In this document: positions 35,537 through 45,379 of the stretch, piece after piece
Layout of the letters: every line of letters begins with the position of its first letter
How positions within the stretch are numbered: position 1 is the first letter of the stretch
Source of the DNA: an uncultured Bacteroides sp.
GTDB taxonomy: Bacteria > Bacteroidota > Bacteroidia > Bacteroidales > Bacteroidaceae
Reading direction: 5' to 3'
DNA: 53,652 bases
Assembly (NCBI GenBank): GCA_949288585.1
Contig: CASEKR010000007.1
Span: forward strand, 1 to 53,652
The notes under the pieces: model-generated
The model's database searches: none
What the model saw: the letters and a program-made list of their open reading frames with translations, nothing else
Told to the model about the DNA's origin: nothing
Position numbers and translations under genes: made by a program

Positions 35537-35806
35537 ATGGCAAATAGAAAAGACCTGAAGAAAGCAATCAATTATATTGCTGGCGAATTGTTTACCGAAT
35601 GCGTCATCATCAGCTTGAGCCTGCCGGAGGAAGGAAAACAGAAAGCGGACAAGATCATGACGGACATCCTGGAAATGCAAAACGAATTCATCAGCCGCAT
35701 CAGCCACACAGAACCCGGCAACGTAAAAGGTTTCTACAAGAAGTTGCACGAAGACTTCAAGACCCGGGTAGACGAAATCATCCAAGCCATCGGCCAACTG
35801 AAATAA
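35537..35806 (+). CDS. Small conserved-type helical hypothetical protein
   Basis: An 89-residue, charged, largely helical protein (MANRKDLKKAINYIAGELFTE...) without signal peptide or membrane segment. I recognise no domain and assign no function; its composition and start context are normal for a real Bacteroidales gene. It leads a tightly spaced plus-strand cluster: the acyltransferase begins 9 bases after its stop codon. Confidence 0.75.
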   Translation: MANRKDLKKAINYIAGELFTECVIISLSLPEEGKQKADKIMTDILEMQNEFISRISHTEPGNVKGFYKKLHEDFKTRVDEIIQAIGQLK

Positions 35807-35815
35807 AACGCCGAC

Positions 35816-36361
35816 ATGAAGCAAGGCTTGTATCGATTCATATACCATCGCCTGCTGGGCTGGAAGGCCCGATGGGAGGCGCCGGAGTATGACAAATGCG
35901 TCATTGTCGGCGCCCCCCATACTTCCAATTGGGACTTACTGTACGGCAAACTGTTCTACGGAACCTTGAACCGCAAAGTCCATTTCCTGATGAAAAAAGA
36001 GTGGTTCTTCTTCCCCCTCGGTCCCTTGTTCAAGTTCATGGGAGGCATCCCCGTGGACCGCTCGCGGAACACTTCGCTCACCGACCAACTGGCCGCCCGC
36101 TTTGCCCGAAGCCGCACACTCCACCTGGCCATCACCCCCGAAGGAACCCGCAAGGCGAACCCTGACTGGAAGAAAGGATTCTACTACATCGCGCTCAAAG
36201 CCCAAGTGCCCATCCTGCTGATAGGCATCGATTACCCCACCAAAACCATTGCCTGCACGCAAAGCGTCTTCCCCAGCGGCAATTACGACGAAGACATACA
36301 GAAAATCAAACAATATTTCATGCACTTCAGAGGGAAGAAGCCCCAAAACTTCGCTATATGA
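35816..36361 (+). CDS. PlsC-like glycerophospholipid acyltransferase
   Basis: A 181-residue protein of the 1-acyl-sn-glycerol-3-phosphate acyltransferase superfamily. The catalytic HX4D motif is HTSNWD (about residues 35-40), GGIPVDRS forms the glycerophosphate-binding block and TPEGTRK is motif III. It is short for a true PlsC (usually about 240 residues) and lacks a clear N-terminal membrane anchor, so it may act on a different acceptor, for example a lyso- or amino-acid lipid. It overlaps the next gene by ATGA (36358-36361). Confidence 0.85.
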   Translation: MKQGLYRFIYHRLLGWKARWEAPEYDKCVIVGAPHTSNWDLLYGKLFYGTLNRKVHFLMKKEWFFFPLGPLFKFMGGIPVDRSRNTSLTDQLAARFARSRTLHLAITPEGTRKANPDWKKGFYYIALKAQVPILLIGIDYPTKTIACTQSVFPSGNYDEDIQKIKQYFMHFRGKKPQNFAI

Positions 36362-37143
36362 ACCCCTTACGCATCAGCCTGCTGCAAACCGACATCGCTT
36401 GGGAAGACAAGCCCAAGAACCTGAGTCGGCTCCGCGAAATGCTCAAGACATTGCGCGGGCAGACAGACCTTGCCATCCTGCCGGAGACTTTCTCCACAGG
36501 CTTCAGCATGAATCCCGCCCCGCTGGCCGAACCCACCGACGGGGAAACCATCAGCACCCTGCGGCAATGGGCTACGGAATACGGCATGGCCTTGGCCGGA
36601 AGCTACATAGCTTGCGACACCTCCGCCCGCCGCTACAACCGGGCTTTCTTCCTGACGCCCGAAGGAGAAGCCCATTACTACGACAAACGCCACCTTTTCC
36701 GGATGGGCCACGAAAACGAATGCTACACGCCCGGAACCGAAAGGCCCGTCATCAACTTCCACGGATGGAACATCCTGTTCCTCATCTGCTACGACCTGCG
36801 CTTCCCCGCCTGGAGCCGTAACCGGCAGAACGAATACGACCTGCTGGTCTACGTGGCCAACTGGCCCGCCGCGCGGCGGAAAGTGTGGGATACCCTGCTG
36901 CAAGCCCGCGCGCTGGAGAACATTTCCTACGTCTGCGGCGTTAACCGTATAGGAAAAGACTTCCACGGAGTCGTCCACGACGGGGGAACAGCCGCCTATT
37001 CATACAAAGGCACATGCCTGGCTTCTGTGCCAAACAATGCCGAAGGAACCGCTACGGTAACCTTGGATGGCAACGCCTTGCAAGAGTTCCGCCAGAAATT
37101 CCCCGTTTGGAAAGACGCGGACAGTTTTTCCCTGAACTATTGA
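36358..37143 (+). CDS. Nitrilase-family amidase (omega-amidase/YafV type)
   Basis: A 261-residue carbon-nitrogen hydrolase. The catalytic triad is visible: E43 (LPETFSTGF), K110 (YDKRHLF) and C144 (ICYDLRFP). ETFSTGFSMN and CYDLRFPAW match the YafV/NIT2 branch, which hydrolyses 2-oxoglutaramate and 2-oxosuccinamate or repairs deaminated glutathione. It is cytoplasmic with no signal peptide. It is translationally coupled to the acyltransferase, although no metabolic link between the two is obvious. Confidence 0.9.
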   Translation: MNPLRISLLQTDIAWEDKPKNLSRLREMLKTLRGQTDLAILPETFSTGFSMNPAPLAEPTDGETISTLRQWATEYGMALAGSYIACDTSARRYNRAFFLTPEGEAHYYDKRHLFRMGHENECYTPGTERPVINFHGWNILFLICYDLRFPAWSRNRQNEYDLLVYVANWPAARRKVWDTLLQARALENISYVCGVNRIGKDFHGVVHDGGTAAYSYKGTCLASVPNNAEGTATVTLDGNALQEFRQKFPVWKDADSFSLNY

Positions 37144-37170
37144 ACATAAATCCTCAAACATGTTGTCGTC

Positions 37171-40100
37171 ATGAAACAAGAAACAGCCCTCAAAGTATTC
37201 TTTGGCCTGCTGGCCATCCTGCTCTTGCAAGCCTGCACCCAACGCAAAGACATCACTCCTTCCGGCGAGTTCTCTCCTTACATCAAGGCTTATACAGGCG
37301 GAGTCATTTCCACCCAAAGTACCATCCGTATCGAACTGGCACAAGACCAGCCCGTAGTAGACCTGAATGACCTGGAAGACAATCCTTTCAGCTTCTCCCC
37401 CTCTCTGGACGGGAAAGCCCATTGGATTGACAACCACACCCTTGAGTTCGTGCCCGACGACGGCCTCCAGCCAGGCACCCTCTACAACGCCACCTTCCGA
37501 CTGGGCGACTTCGTGAAGGTGACAAAAGACTTGGAAGTATTCGAGTTCTCATTCCGCGTGCGGGCGGACAACTTCACCATCCGGACAAGCTTCCCGTCGG
37601 CAGACACCTCCTGTCTTTCAATAGAAGGAGAAATAACCTTCAGCAACGCCATCCAGCCAGACAAGGTAAAAGAAATGTTCTCTGTCAGCGGCGCCCCAAG
37701 ACAAGACATCCGCATCATCCCCACCGACAACGCCTTACGTTACACCTTCGCCTTAGACAGTCTCCCTCGCAAAGAAAATGACTACCAGGTGACAATCCAA
37801 GCCAACGGAAGACCGGCCGGCATCGACCAGAAACAAGACATCGACATTACGGTTCCTGCCAAGGGTACATTCCGGCTCCTCGCGGCCCAACGCATCGAAC
37901 AACCGGAAAACGGACTGGAAATCGCGTTTTCTTCTCCATTGGACATCCGCCAAGACCTGAAAGGCCTGATAGAAATAAAAGAAGTGCCGTCGGCCGTTTT
38001 CCAAATAAAAGGAAACAAAGTATATGCCTATTTCGACGAAAGCGCCTCCGGCACGTCCCATGGGAAACTCACCCTGAACCTGCACGAAGGCTTGAAAGAC
38101 ACGCAAGGCAATGCCTTGGACGCTTCGCAAACACTCTCCTTCGGCGAACTAAATATCAAGCCACAAGTAGAACTGCTGGCCGAAGCGGCCATCTTGCCCG
38201 ATTCGAAGAACCTGTTAGTACCCTTCCGGGCCGTCAACCTCTATGCCGTAGACCTCAGCGTGGTGCGCATCTTCGAAGACAACATTCCCACCTTCTTGCA
38301 GGCCAACACACTGGAGTCTTCCAACGAATTGCGGCGAGCCGGACGCCTGGTTTACAAAAAGACCCTTTACCTGGACCAAGACGGTTCGAAAGACGTCCAC
38401 CAATGGAACAACTACTCCGTCGACCTGAGCGGATTAATCAAACAAGAACCTGGAGCCATCTACCGCATCTACCTGTCCTTCCGGCAGGAATATTCCGCCT
38501 ATCCGTGCGGAGGGCAGACACCACGCCCTTCCTTTGACATGACCAGCCTGGCAGACAACGAAATGGACGAAGCTGAAGAAGCAGAATGGGACATCCCGCA
38601 AAGCTATTTCTACTACAACGGTGGAATGGAATACGATTGGAACCTTTACGACTGGAAGGAACAAGGAAATCCCTGCCATCCCTCCTACTACATGAACAGC
38701 AGCCTGGTGGCCAGTTGCAATGTATTCGCCTCCAACCTCGGACTGCTTGTCAAAGGAAACTCAATGAACAAGCTATGGATAACTGTTAACAACATGCTCA
38801 CCACCCAGCCCGTGGAAGAAGCGGACATTACGGTATATAACTTCCAACTGCAAGTCATCGGAACAAGCCGAAGCGACAAAAAAGGATTTGCCGAAATCAC
38901 CCCGAAAGGCGTTCCCTTCCTGGTCAAAGCCACCAAAGGCAAAGAAACAGCCTATCTGCGCGTAGTAGCCGGCGAGAATCAATCTACCAGCCGCTTCGAC
39001 ACTGGGGGCAAACAAGTAGAAAAAGGGCTTAAAGGTTTTGTTTTCGGAGAAAGAGGGGTGTGGCGTCCCGGAGACACCTTGCACATATCCTTTATATTAG
39101 AAGACAAAGCCAAACGTATCCCTGACACGCATCCCGTGGCCTTGGAGATATACAACCCGCGTGGCCAATTCCATAGCAAACTGATTTCCACCAAAAGCCT
39201 CAACGGTTTCTATACATTTGCCGTCCCCACCCATGCCGATGACCCGACCGGCTTGTGGCATGCCTATGTCAAGGTGGGAGGAAGTACTTTCCACAAAAGC
39301 CTGCGTATTGAGACGGTCAAACCCAACCGGCTCAAAGTGGAAGTCAAAGTGCCTCAGAAGATTCTTCAAAGCGCTTCCAAGCAAACGCAAGTGACCCTCA
39401 CCTCAGCTTGGCTGACAGGAGCTACGGCCGCACACCTGAAAGCGAAAATGGAAATGTCCCTTTCAAAGGTAAATACCCAATTCGCCCCATACAAGCAATA
39501 CATCTTCAACAACCCTGCCACTGAGTTCAGCACACAAAAGAGTGAGGTGTTCGACGGACAGCTGGATGCAACCGGGAAAACGTCCTTTGCCCTGAAGCTG
39601 CCTGACGCGTCAACAGCCCCGGGCATGCTGAACGCCACCCTCACCACACGTGTCTACGAACCCGGAGGAGACGCCAGCATCCATACGCAAACCTTGCCCT
39701 TCTCTCCTTTCTCTACTTATGTAGGCATCAACCTGAACCAACCGGAAGGCCAGTGTATTGAGACGGACAAGGAACACCGCTTCGACATCGTGACACTGAC
39801 GCCGGAAGGCAAGCCCGTCGACCGTGATGACATAGAATACAAGATATACAAAATCGACTGGAGTTGGTGGTGGGAAAACCGACAAGAATCTTTCGGCACC
39901 TACGTGAACAACAGTTCCATCACTCCCGTAGCCAGCGGGAACCTACAAACTCGCGGAGGCAAAGCAAGTTTTACGTTCCGCATCAATTATCCCGAATGGG
40001 GCCGCTATTTAGTCTACGTGAAAGACAAAGATAGCGGACACGCCACGGGCGGGACTATCTATATAGACTGGCCGGAATGGCGCGGACGTTCTGTCAAGGC

Positions 40101-42714
40101 TGACCCCAGCAACCTGAAAATGCTGACTTTCTCCCTGGACAAAGACAGCTACAAGCCGGGAGACAAAGCTACCGCATTTATCCCTGCCGCTGCCGGAGGA
40201 CGGGCTTTGGTAGCCATTGAAAACGGTTCTACCGTGCTGAAACGGGAATGGATTGTGATAAACGACGAAGAAGATACCCGGTACACGTTCGACATTACAC
40301 CGGATATGGCTCCCAATGTCTATCTGCACATCACGCTCCTTCAGCCCCATGCACAAACTGTGAACGACCTTCCCATCCGCATGTATGGCGTCGCACCGGT
40401 AATGGTGACTGACCCGTCCACCGTGTTACGCCCGCAGATAGAAATGCCGGCCGCCTTGCGCCCCGAAACCGATTTCCGCATCACCGTAAGCGAAAAGGAC
40501 GGACGTGCCATGACGTACACTTTGGCCATCGTAGACGAAGGACTGCTGGACCTGACCAACTTCAAGACACCTGACCCGTGGACAGAATTTTATGCCCGGG
40601 AAGCGTTGGGCATCTCCACGTGGGACATCTACGACCATGTACTAGGCGCTTATGCCGGGCAGTACGCAGCCATCTTCGCCACAGGGGGCGACGAGATGCT
40701 GAAGCCGGCCGATGCCAAAGCCAACCGTTTCAAGCCTGTGGTAAAGTTCATCGGGCCTTTCCATATTAATAAAGGTGCAAAAGGAACACATACGCTGCGT
40801 TTGCCCCAATACGTCGGTTCGGTGCGCGTAATGGTAATAGCCGAAGAAGAAGGCGCTTACGGGCAAGCCGAGAAAACCATCCCCGTCCGCACGCCCTTGA
40901 TGCTGCTTCCCAGTTTGCCACGGATACTTTCCACGGGCGAAGAAATCAGCGTACCCGTCAATGTTTTCGCCATGGAGCAGGGAGTAAAAGACGTAACCCT
41001 CTCACTTCAGACAGAAGGAGCGGGCATCAGCCTCAACGGGAGCAAGCAACAAATCCTCCACTTCAACCAGCCGGGCGACCAGTTGGCTTATTTCACCCTC
41101 AAAACCGGTAAGCAAACCGGCAAAGCGACGATTCATTTCACAGCCGTGGGAGGAGGGCAGAAAGCCCAGGAAAGCATCGAGATAGACGTACGCAACCCGA
41201 ATCCCCCTGTCACCCTGCAAGAGATTCGCTGGATAGCCCCGGGCCAAGAGGCCGAACTAAGCTACCATCCCCAAGGAGAAGATGCGGCCGTCCGCCTCGA
41301 GACTTCGCGTATCCCGTTGCCAGATCTGACCAGGCGGCTCGACTTCCTCTACCATTATACCCACCTATGCACGGAACAGATTACCTCGAAGGCCTTGCCA
41401 TTGCTATTCGTCAACCTGTTCACAGACATGGACCAGGAAGAGACGGCCCGCCTCCAAACAAACATTCAAGAAGGCATCCGGCAACTCTATGCACGCCAAT
41501 TGCCCAATGGGGGCTTCGCCTACTGGCCGGGAAATGCCATAGCCGACGAATGGGTGACTTCCTATGCCGGCATGTTCTTGGCTCTTGCCGCAGAGAAAGG
41601 ATATGCCGTCAATCCCAGCACGCTGGAGAAATGGAAACGCTTCCAACGTTCCGCCGCACAGAACTGGCGGTATGCAGACTACGCTTCCCCCAGCCAAAAG
41701 GCGGCCGCTTGCCTGCAACAAGCCTTCCGGCTCTACACATTGGCTTTGGCCGGGACGGCCGAACAAGGGGCTATGAACCGCCTGAAGGAACAAGGAAACC
41801 TACCTGTACAGGCCCGTTGGGCACTGGCTGCCGCCTATGCCCTGGCTGGGAAAGAAGAGGCGGCCGGAGAATTGGTCTTCAACCTCCCGTCTGCTACCCC
41901 TTCGGACTTGTCAGGAGGCATCATCTACGGTTCCCCCTTGCGCGATGAAGCCTTCGTGCTGGAAACGCTCGTACTGATGCACCGCAACGAGCAAGCCTTG
42001 GAGCAAGCCCGCCGCGTATCAGAAGCCTTGGAACATGAGACTTCTTTCAGCACCCAGTCCACGGCATTTGCCCTGATGGCCATGGGCAGGCTGGCCGGAC
42101 AAGTATCCGGCTCCTTGCATTACACCTGGACGCTGGACGGGAAAGCCCAGCCCGAGGTCAAATCCGCCAAGGCCATGCATGTGCATTCCCTGCCGGTTAC
42201 CGATGAAGGAACCGTCCGTATCAAGAACCAAGGCGACGGGGCTTTAGGCATCAACCTGGTGACCCGCCTGCAACCCATCGAAGACAACCAGCCGGCACAA
42301 GCCAACGGCCTGCGCATAGGAGTAGTTTATACCGGCCTGGACGGCAAAGCCCTGTCTGCCTCCAACCTCCGGCAAGGAACTGACTTTACCGCCATTGTCA
42401 CCGTGGAGAATACCAGCACGGCAGACTTAGCGCACTTGGCATTGACGCACATTTTGCCTTCCGGCTGGGAAATCTTCAACGAACGCCTGGCCGGCACACA
42501 AACCGGAAATGACTTTACCTACCAGGATTTGCGCGACGACCGCATCCTGACTTACTTCGACCTGAAGAAAGGCGAACGCAAGCAGTTTGCCGTCCGCCTG
42601 CAAGCCACGTATGCAGGACGGTTCGTCTTGCCCGCCGTGCAATGCGAAGCCATGTATGACACCCACATACAGGCCCGGACCCGCGCCGAAAAGGCCGTAG
42701 TAAGCTTGCCGTGA
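37171..42714 (+). CDS. Bacterial alpha-2-macroglobulin, lipoprotein
   Basis: An 1847-residue lipoprotein (LLILLLQAC-type lipobox, Cys near residue 22) with successive macroglobulin (MG) beta domains, the A2M-N/bait region (KGFVFGERGVWRPGDTLHISFI), the A2M core (KPVVKFIGPFHINKGAKGTHTLRLPQYVGSVRVMVIA) and a thioester helical domain. The thioester motif is intact as CTEQ, C1400-Q1403, so covalent trapping of attacking proteases is possible. Proteins of the YfhM type sit in the periplasm and work with PBP1C to protect and repair the cell wall, and pbpC is indeed the next gene. A palindromic repeat cluster fills the gap between the two. Confidence 0.93.
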   Translation: MKQETALKVFFGLLAILLLQACTQRKDITPSGEFSPYIKAYTGGVISTQSTIRIELAQDQPVVDLNDLEDNPFSFSPSLDGKAHWIDNHTLEFVPDDGLQPGTLYNATFRLGDFVKVTKDLEVFEFSFRVRADNFTIRTSFPSADTSCLSIEGEITFSNAIQPDKVKEMFSVSGAPRQDIRIIPTDNALRYTFALDSLPRKENDYQVTIQANGRPAGIDQKQDIDITVPAKGTFRLLAAQRIEQPENGLEIAFSSPLDIRQDLKGLIEIKEVPSAVFQIKGNKVYAYFDESASGTSHGKLTLNLHEGLKDTQGNALDASQTLSFGELNIKPQVELLAEAAILPDSKNLLVPFRAVNLYAVDLSVVRIFEDNIPTFLQANTLESSNELRRAGRLVYKKTLYLDQDGSKDVHQWNNYSVDLSGLIKQEPGAIYRIYLSFRQEYSAYPCGGQTPRPSFDMTSLADNEMDEAEEAEWDIPQSYFYYNGGMEYDWNLYDWKEQGNPCHPSYYMNSSLVASCNVFASNLGLLVKGNSMNKLWITVNNMLTTQPVEEADITVYNFQLQVIGTSRSDKKGFAEITPKGVPFLVKATKGKETAYLRVVAGENQSTSRFDTGGKQVEKGLKGFVFGERGVWRPGDTLHISFILEDKAKRIPDTHPVALEIYNPRGQFHSKLISTKSLNGFYTFAVPTHADDPTGLWHAYVKVGGSTFHKSLRIETVKPNRLKVEVKVPQKILQSASKQTQVTLTSAWLTGATAAHLKAKMEMSLSKVNTQFAPYKQYIFNNPATEFSTQKSEVFDGQLDATGKTSFALKLPDASTAPGMLNATLTTRVYEPGGDASIHTQTLPFSPFSTYVGINLNQPEGQCIETDKEHRFDIVTLTPEGKPVDRDDIEYKIYKIDWSWWWENRQESFGTYVNNSSITPVASGNLQTRGGKASFTFRINYPEWGRYLVYVKDKDSGHATGGTIYIDWPEWRGRSVKADPSNLKMLTFSLDKDSYKPGDKATAFIPAAAGGRALVAIENGSTVLKREWIVINDEEDTRYTFDITPDMAPNVYLHITLLQPHAQTVNDLPIRMYGVAPVMVTDPSTVLRPQIEMPAALRPETDFRITVSEKDGRAMTYTLAIVDEGLLDLTNFKTPDPWTEFYAREALGISTWDIYDHVLGAYAGQYAAIFATGGDEMLKPADAKANRFKPVVKFIGPFHINKGAKGTHTLRLPQYVGSVRVMVIAEEEGAYGQAEKTIPVRTPLMLLPSLPRILSTGEEISVPVNVFAMEQGVKDVTLSLQTEGAGISLNGSKQQILHFNQPGDQLAYFTLKTGKQTGKATIHFTAVGGGQKAQESIEIDVRNPNPPVTLQEIRWIAPGQEAELSYHPQGEDAAVRLETSRIPLPDLTRRLDFLYHYTHLCTEQITSKALPLLFVNLFTDMDQEETARLQTNIQEGIRQLYARQLPNGGFAYWPGNAIADEWVTSYAGMFLALAAEKGYAVNPSTLEKWKRFQRSAAQNWRYADYASPSQKAAACLQQAFRLYTLALAGTAEQGAMNRLKEQGNLPVQARWALAAAYALAGKEEAAGELVFNLPSATPSDLSGGIIYGSPLRDEAFVLETLVLMHRNEQALEQARRVSEALEHETSFSTQSTAFALMAMGRLAGQVSGSLHYTWTLDGKAQPEVKSAKAMHVHSLPVTDEGTVRIKNQGDGALGINLVTRLQPIEDNQPAQANGLRIGVVYTGLDGKALSASNLRQGTDFTAIVTVENTSTADLAHLALTHILPSGWEIFNERLAGTQTGNDFTYQDLRDDRILTYFDLKKGERKQFAVRLQATYAGRFVLPAVQCEAMYDTHIQARTRAEKAVVSLP

Positions 42715-42728
42715 AAAGACATCCCGCG

Positions 42729-42864
42729 AACAAAGTGTTTCAAAAGCGTTCCATCGGAATGAAACACTTTGTTTCACGGTGATGAAACTCTTAGTTTCAG
42801 CCAGGGAAACTCTTAGTTTCAGCCAGGGAAACTCTTAGTTTCAGCCGGGGAAACTCTTAGTTCC
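42729..42864. repeat. Palindromic array between the macroglobulin gene and pbpC
   Basis: A 13-base inverted repeat AACAAAGTGTTTC (42729-42741) / GAAACACTTTGTT (42761-42773) is followed by tandem 15-base palindromes: GAAACACTTTGTTTC at 42761, then GAAACTCTTAGTTTC at 42784, 42806 and 42828 and a decayed copy at 42850. The period is 22 bases with a 7-base linker agccagg. The array starts 15 bases after the stop codon. Confidence 0.95.
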
Positions 42865-42907
42865 AAGGCACGAAACACGCAGAAAGGCAATTATAAATCC
42901 CAAAGAC

Positions 42908-45241
42908 ATGCACGTGACAAACTTCTATTCCTCCATCCAGCGGTACATAGCCCAGCTTTCCGTCCTAACGAAAGCCGGGCTGGCGTGCCTTCTCCTACTG
43001 CTGATAGCCTATGCGTGTTGCCTGCCCCGCACGTTGTTCCACGTACCCTATGCCACCGTGGTAACCGACCGCCACGGAGAATTGCTGGGAGCGCGCATTG
43101 CCACGGACGGGCAATGGCGTTTCCCTCCCTGCGACACCGTTCCAGAGAAATTTGCCCGCTGCCTCGTGGCCTTCGAAGACCAGTATTTCTACTACCATCC
43201 GGGCGTCAATCCCTTGGCCATCGCAAGGGCCGCGTGGCAGAACCTGCGCAACGGCCAGATAGTCAGCGGAGGCAGCACGCTCACCATGCAGACCATCCGC
43301 CTGTCCCGCAACCGCCCTCGCACGGTTGGCGAGAAGTTCCTGGAAATCATCCTGGCCACCCGTCTGGAATTGCGTTGCTCCAAATCCGAGATATTGACCC
43401 TCTACGCCTCACACGCGCCTTTCGGCGGGAATGTCGTAGGGCTGGATGCGGCCGCATGGAGGTATTTCTCACATCCGGCCTCCGAACTGTCGTGGGCGGA
43501 AGCAGCCACCTTGGCTGTCCTGCCCAACGCACCGGCCTCCATCTATCCCGGCAAAGGACGGGAAGCACTGCGCCGCAAACGCAACCGCGTGCTGCGCCGC
43601 CTCCTCCGGCAAGGAGACATCGACACGACCTCTTACCAACTTGCTTTGGACGAACCTTTGCCCGGAGCGCCGCGCCTCCTGCCCTCCATTGCGCCGCACC
43701 TGGTAGACCGTTTTTACCAAGAATCCCCCGGCCGGCGCAGGGTTTCCACCCTCGACAAAGACTTGCAACAGCAAATCGAACTCCTGGCCGAACGCCGGAG
43801 CCGCGACTTCCAGCAAAGCCACATCCGCAACCTGGCCATCCTGGTCGTCGACCTCCGAACTAACCAGACCGTGGCCTATTGCGGCAACACCGGCTTCGGC
43901 GGCAATGTGAGCGGCAACCAGGTAGACATCATCACCTCCCCCCGCAGTACGGGAAGCATACTGAAGCCATTCCTATACTATGCCGCCCTCGAAGAAGGCC
44001 TGATACTCCCCCACGCGCTACTTCCTGACGTGCCCATCAACATCAACGGTTTTGCCCCACAGAATTTCAGCCACCAGTTTGAAGGAGCCGTGCCCGCCGA
44101 CGAAGCCTTGGCGCGCTCACTCAACATTCCTGCCGTCAACCTCTTGCAACGCTATGGCGTCCCCAAGTTCTACGACCTGCTCCGCGAATCTGGCATCAGT
44201 ACACTGGACCGCCCGGCTTCACACTACGGCCTCTCCCTCATCCTCGGCGGAGCCGAAGCCACGCTTTGGGACGTCACTTCTATCTACGCAAAGATGGGGC
44301 GCAGCCTATTGCGTCTTCCCCAAACATCATGCACATTGGATGGGGACGAAAAAACTTCCCCAACAACCGCTTCCTTCCATCCCGGCGGTGTCTGGCAAAT
44401 CTTCAATGCCCTGACCGAAGTAAACCGCCCGGAAGAAATCGACTGGAAATCCATCCCTTCCATGCGCCCCGTGGCGTGGAAAACCGGCACCAGCTATGGC
44501 TTTCGCGACGCCTGGGCCGTCGGGGTTACCCCCTATTATGCCGTAGGCGTCTGGGCAGGAAACGCCACAGGCGAAGGAGTCCCCGGCCTGACCGGTGCCC
44601 GCACAGCCGGGCCGGTATTGTTCGACGTCCTCAGCTTGTTGCCGTCCAGCACCCAGTGGTTCGAACCTCCCCAAGGAGCATTCATAGATGCAGAGGTATG
44701 CCGGAAGTCCGGCCACCTGAAAAACCGTTTTTGCGACGAGGTAGACACCGCACTTATCCTGCCCGCAGGCCGCCGGACAGAAGTCTGCCCTTACCATCAT
44801 TCGGTCATTCTCACCGCTGACGAACGCTACCGCACCTACCAGGGCCAGACCAGCACAGAAGCCATCGTCCGCCAGTCATGGTTCACCCTTCCGCCCGTCT
44901 GGGAATGGTACTACAAACAACATCATCCGGAATACCGGCCTCTTCCCCCTTTTAAACCCGGTTACAACGGGAACGGAATCCAAGCTTTGCAATTTATTTA
45001 TCCTACCATGAATGCCCGCATCACCCTTCCCCGGCAACTGAATGGGACTCCCGGCTTCATCACAGCAGAACTGGCGCACAGCCACCCGCAAGCCACCGTC
45101 TTCTGGCATCTGGATAACCACTACCTGGCCGCCACGCAAGACTTCCACCGGATTCCCCTGCAACCGTCTCCCGGCAAACATTCGCTGACTGCCGTAGATG
45201 GGGAAGGAAACAGCGTCTCCGTCACATTCTACGTTGAATAA
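42908..45241 (+). CDS. pbpC: Penicillin-binding protein 1C
   Basis: A 777-residue bifunctional class A-like PBP with one N-terminal membrane helix (about 22-40). The glycosyltransferase GT51 domain has the catalytic Glu E90 in FEDQYFYYHPGVN and GGSTLTMQ. The transpeptidase domain has SILK (S350-K353), SLN in ARSLNIPA, and KTGTS. A C-terminal BiPBP_C beta domain ends the protein. It polymerises or repairs peptidoglycan and is the standard partner of bacterial alpha-2-macroglobulin. The repeat array just upstream may separate its expression from the macroglobulin gene. Confidence 0.94.
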   Translation: MHVTNFYSSIQRYIAQLSVLTKAGLACLLLLLIAYACCLPRTLFHVPYATVVTDRHGELLGARIATDGQWRFPPCDTVPEKFARCLVAFEDQYFYYHPGVNPLAIARAAWQNLRNGQIVSGGSTLTMQTIRLSRNRPRTVGEKFLEIILATRLELRCSKSEILTLYASHAPFGGNVVGLDAAAWRYFSHPASELSWAEAATLAVLPNAPASIYPGKGREALRRKRNRVLRRLLRQGDIDTTSYQLALDEPLPGAPRLLPSIAPHLVDRFYQESPGRRRVSTLDKDLQQQIELLAERRSRDFQQSHIRNLAILVVDLRTNQTVAYCGNTGFGGNVSGNQVDIITSPRSTGSILKPFLYYAALEEGLILPHALLPDVPININGFAPQNFSHQFEGAVPADEALARSLNIPAVNLLQRYGVPKFYDLLRESGISTLDRPASHYGLSLILGGAEATLWDVTSIYAKMGRSLLRLPQTSCTLDGDEKTSPTTASFHPGGVWQIFNALTEVNRPEEIDWKSIPSMRPVAWKTGTSYGFRDAWAVGVTPYYAVGVWAGNATGEGVPGLTGARTAGPVLFDVLSLLPSSTQWFEPPQGAFIDAEVCRKSGHLKNRFCDEVDTALILPAGRRTEVCPYHHSVILTADERYRTYQGQTSTEAIVRQSWFTLPPVWEWYYKQHHPEYRPLPPFKPGYNGNGIQALQFIYPTMNARITLPRQLNGTPGFITAELAHSHPQATVFWHLDNHYLAATQDFHRIPLQPSPGKHSLTAVDGEGNSVSVTFYVE

Positions 45242-45318
45242 AAACACGAAAACCTCTTTTTTTGATGTTTTTAAGAAAAATATCTGCCATTGAGCAAGCT
45301 GCTTGTGAAAAAAGTTTG

Positions 45319-45326
45319 TACATTTG
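45319..45326 (+). promoter_or_regulatory. -7 element of the NagB-LmbE gene
   Basis: TACATTTG matches TAnnTTTG, giving a leader of about 47 bases to the ATG at 45380. No good -33 box at the right spacing. Confidence 0.45.
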
Positions 45327-45379
45327 TGACATAGGAACAAAAATCCTTAATTATATATCATATTAATACCTTTTTCGTT

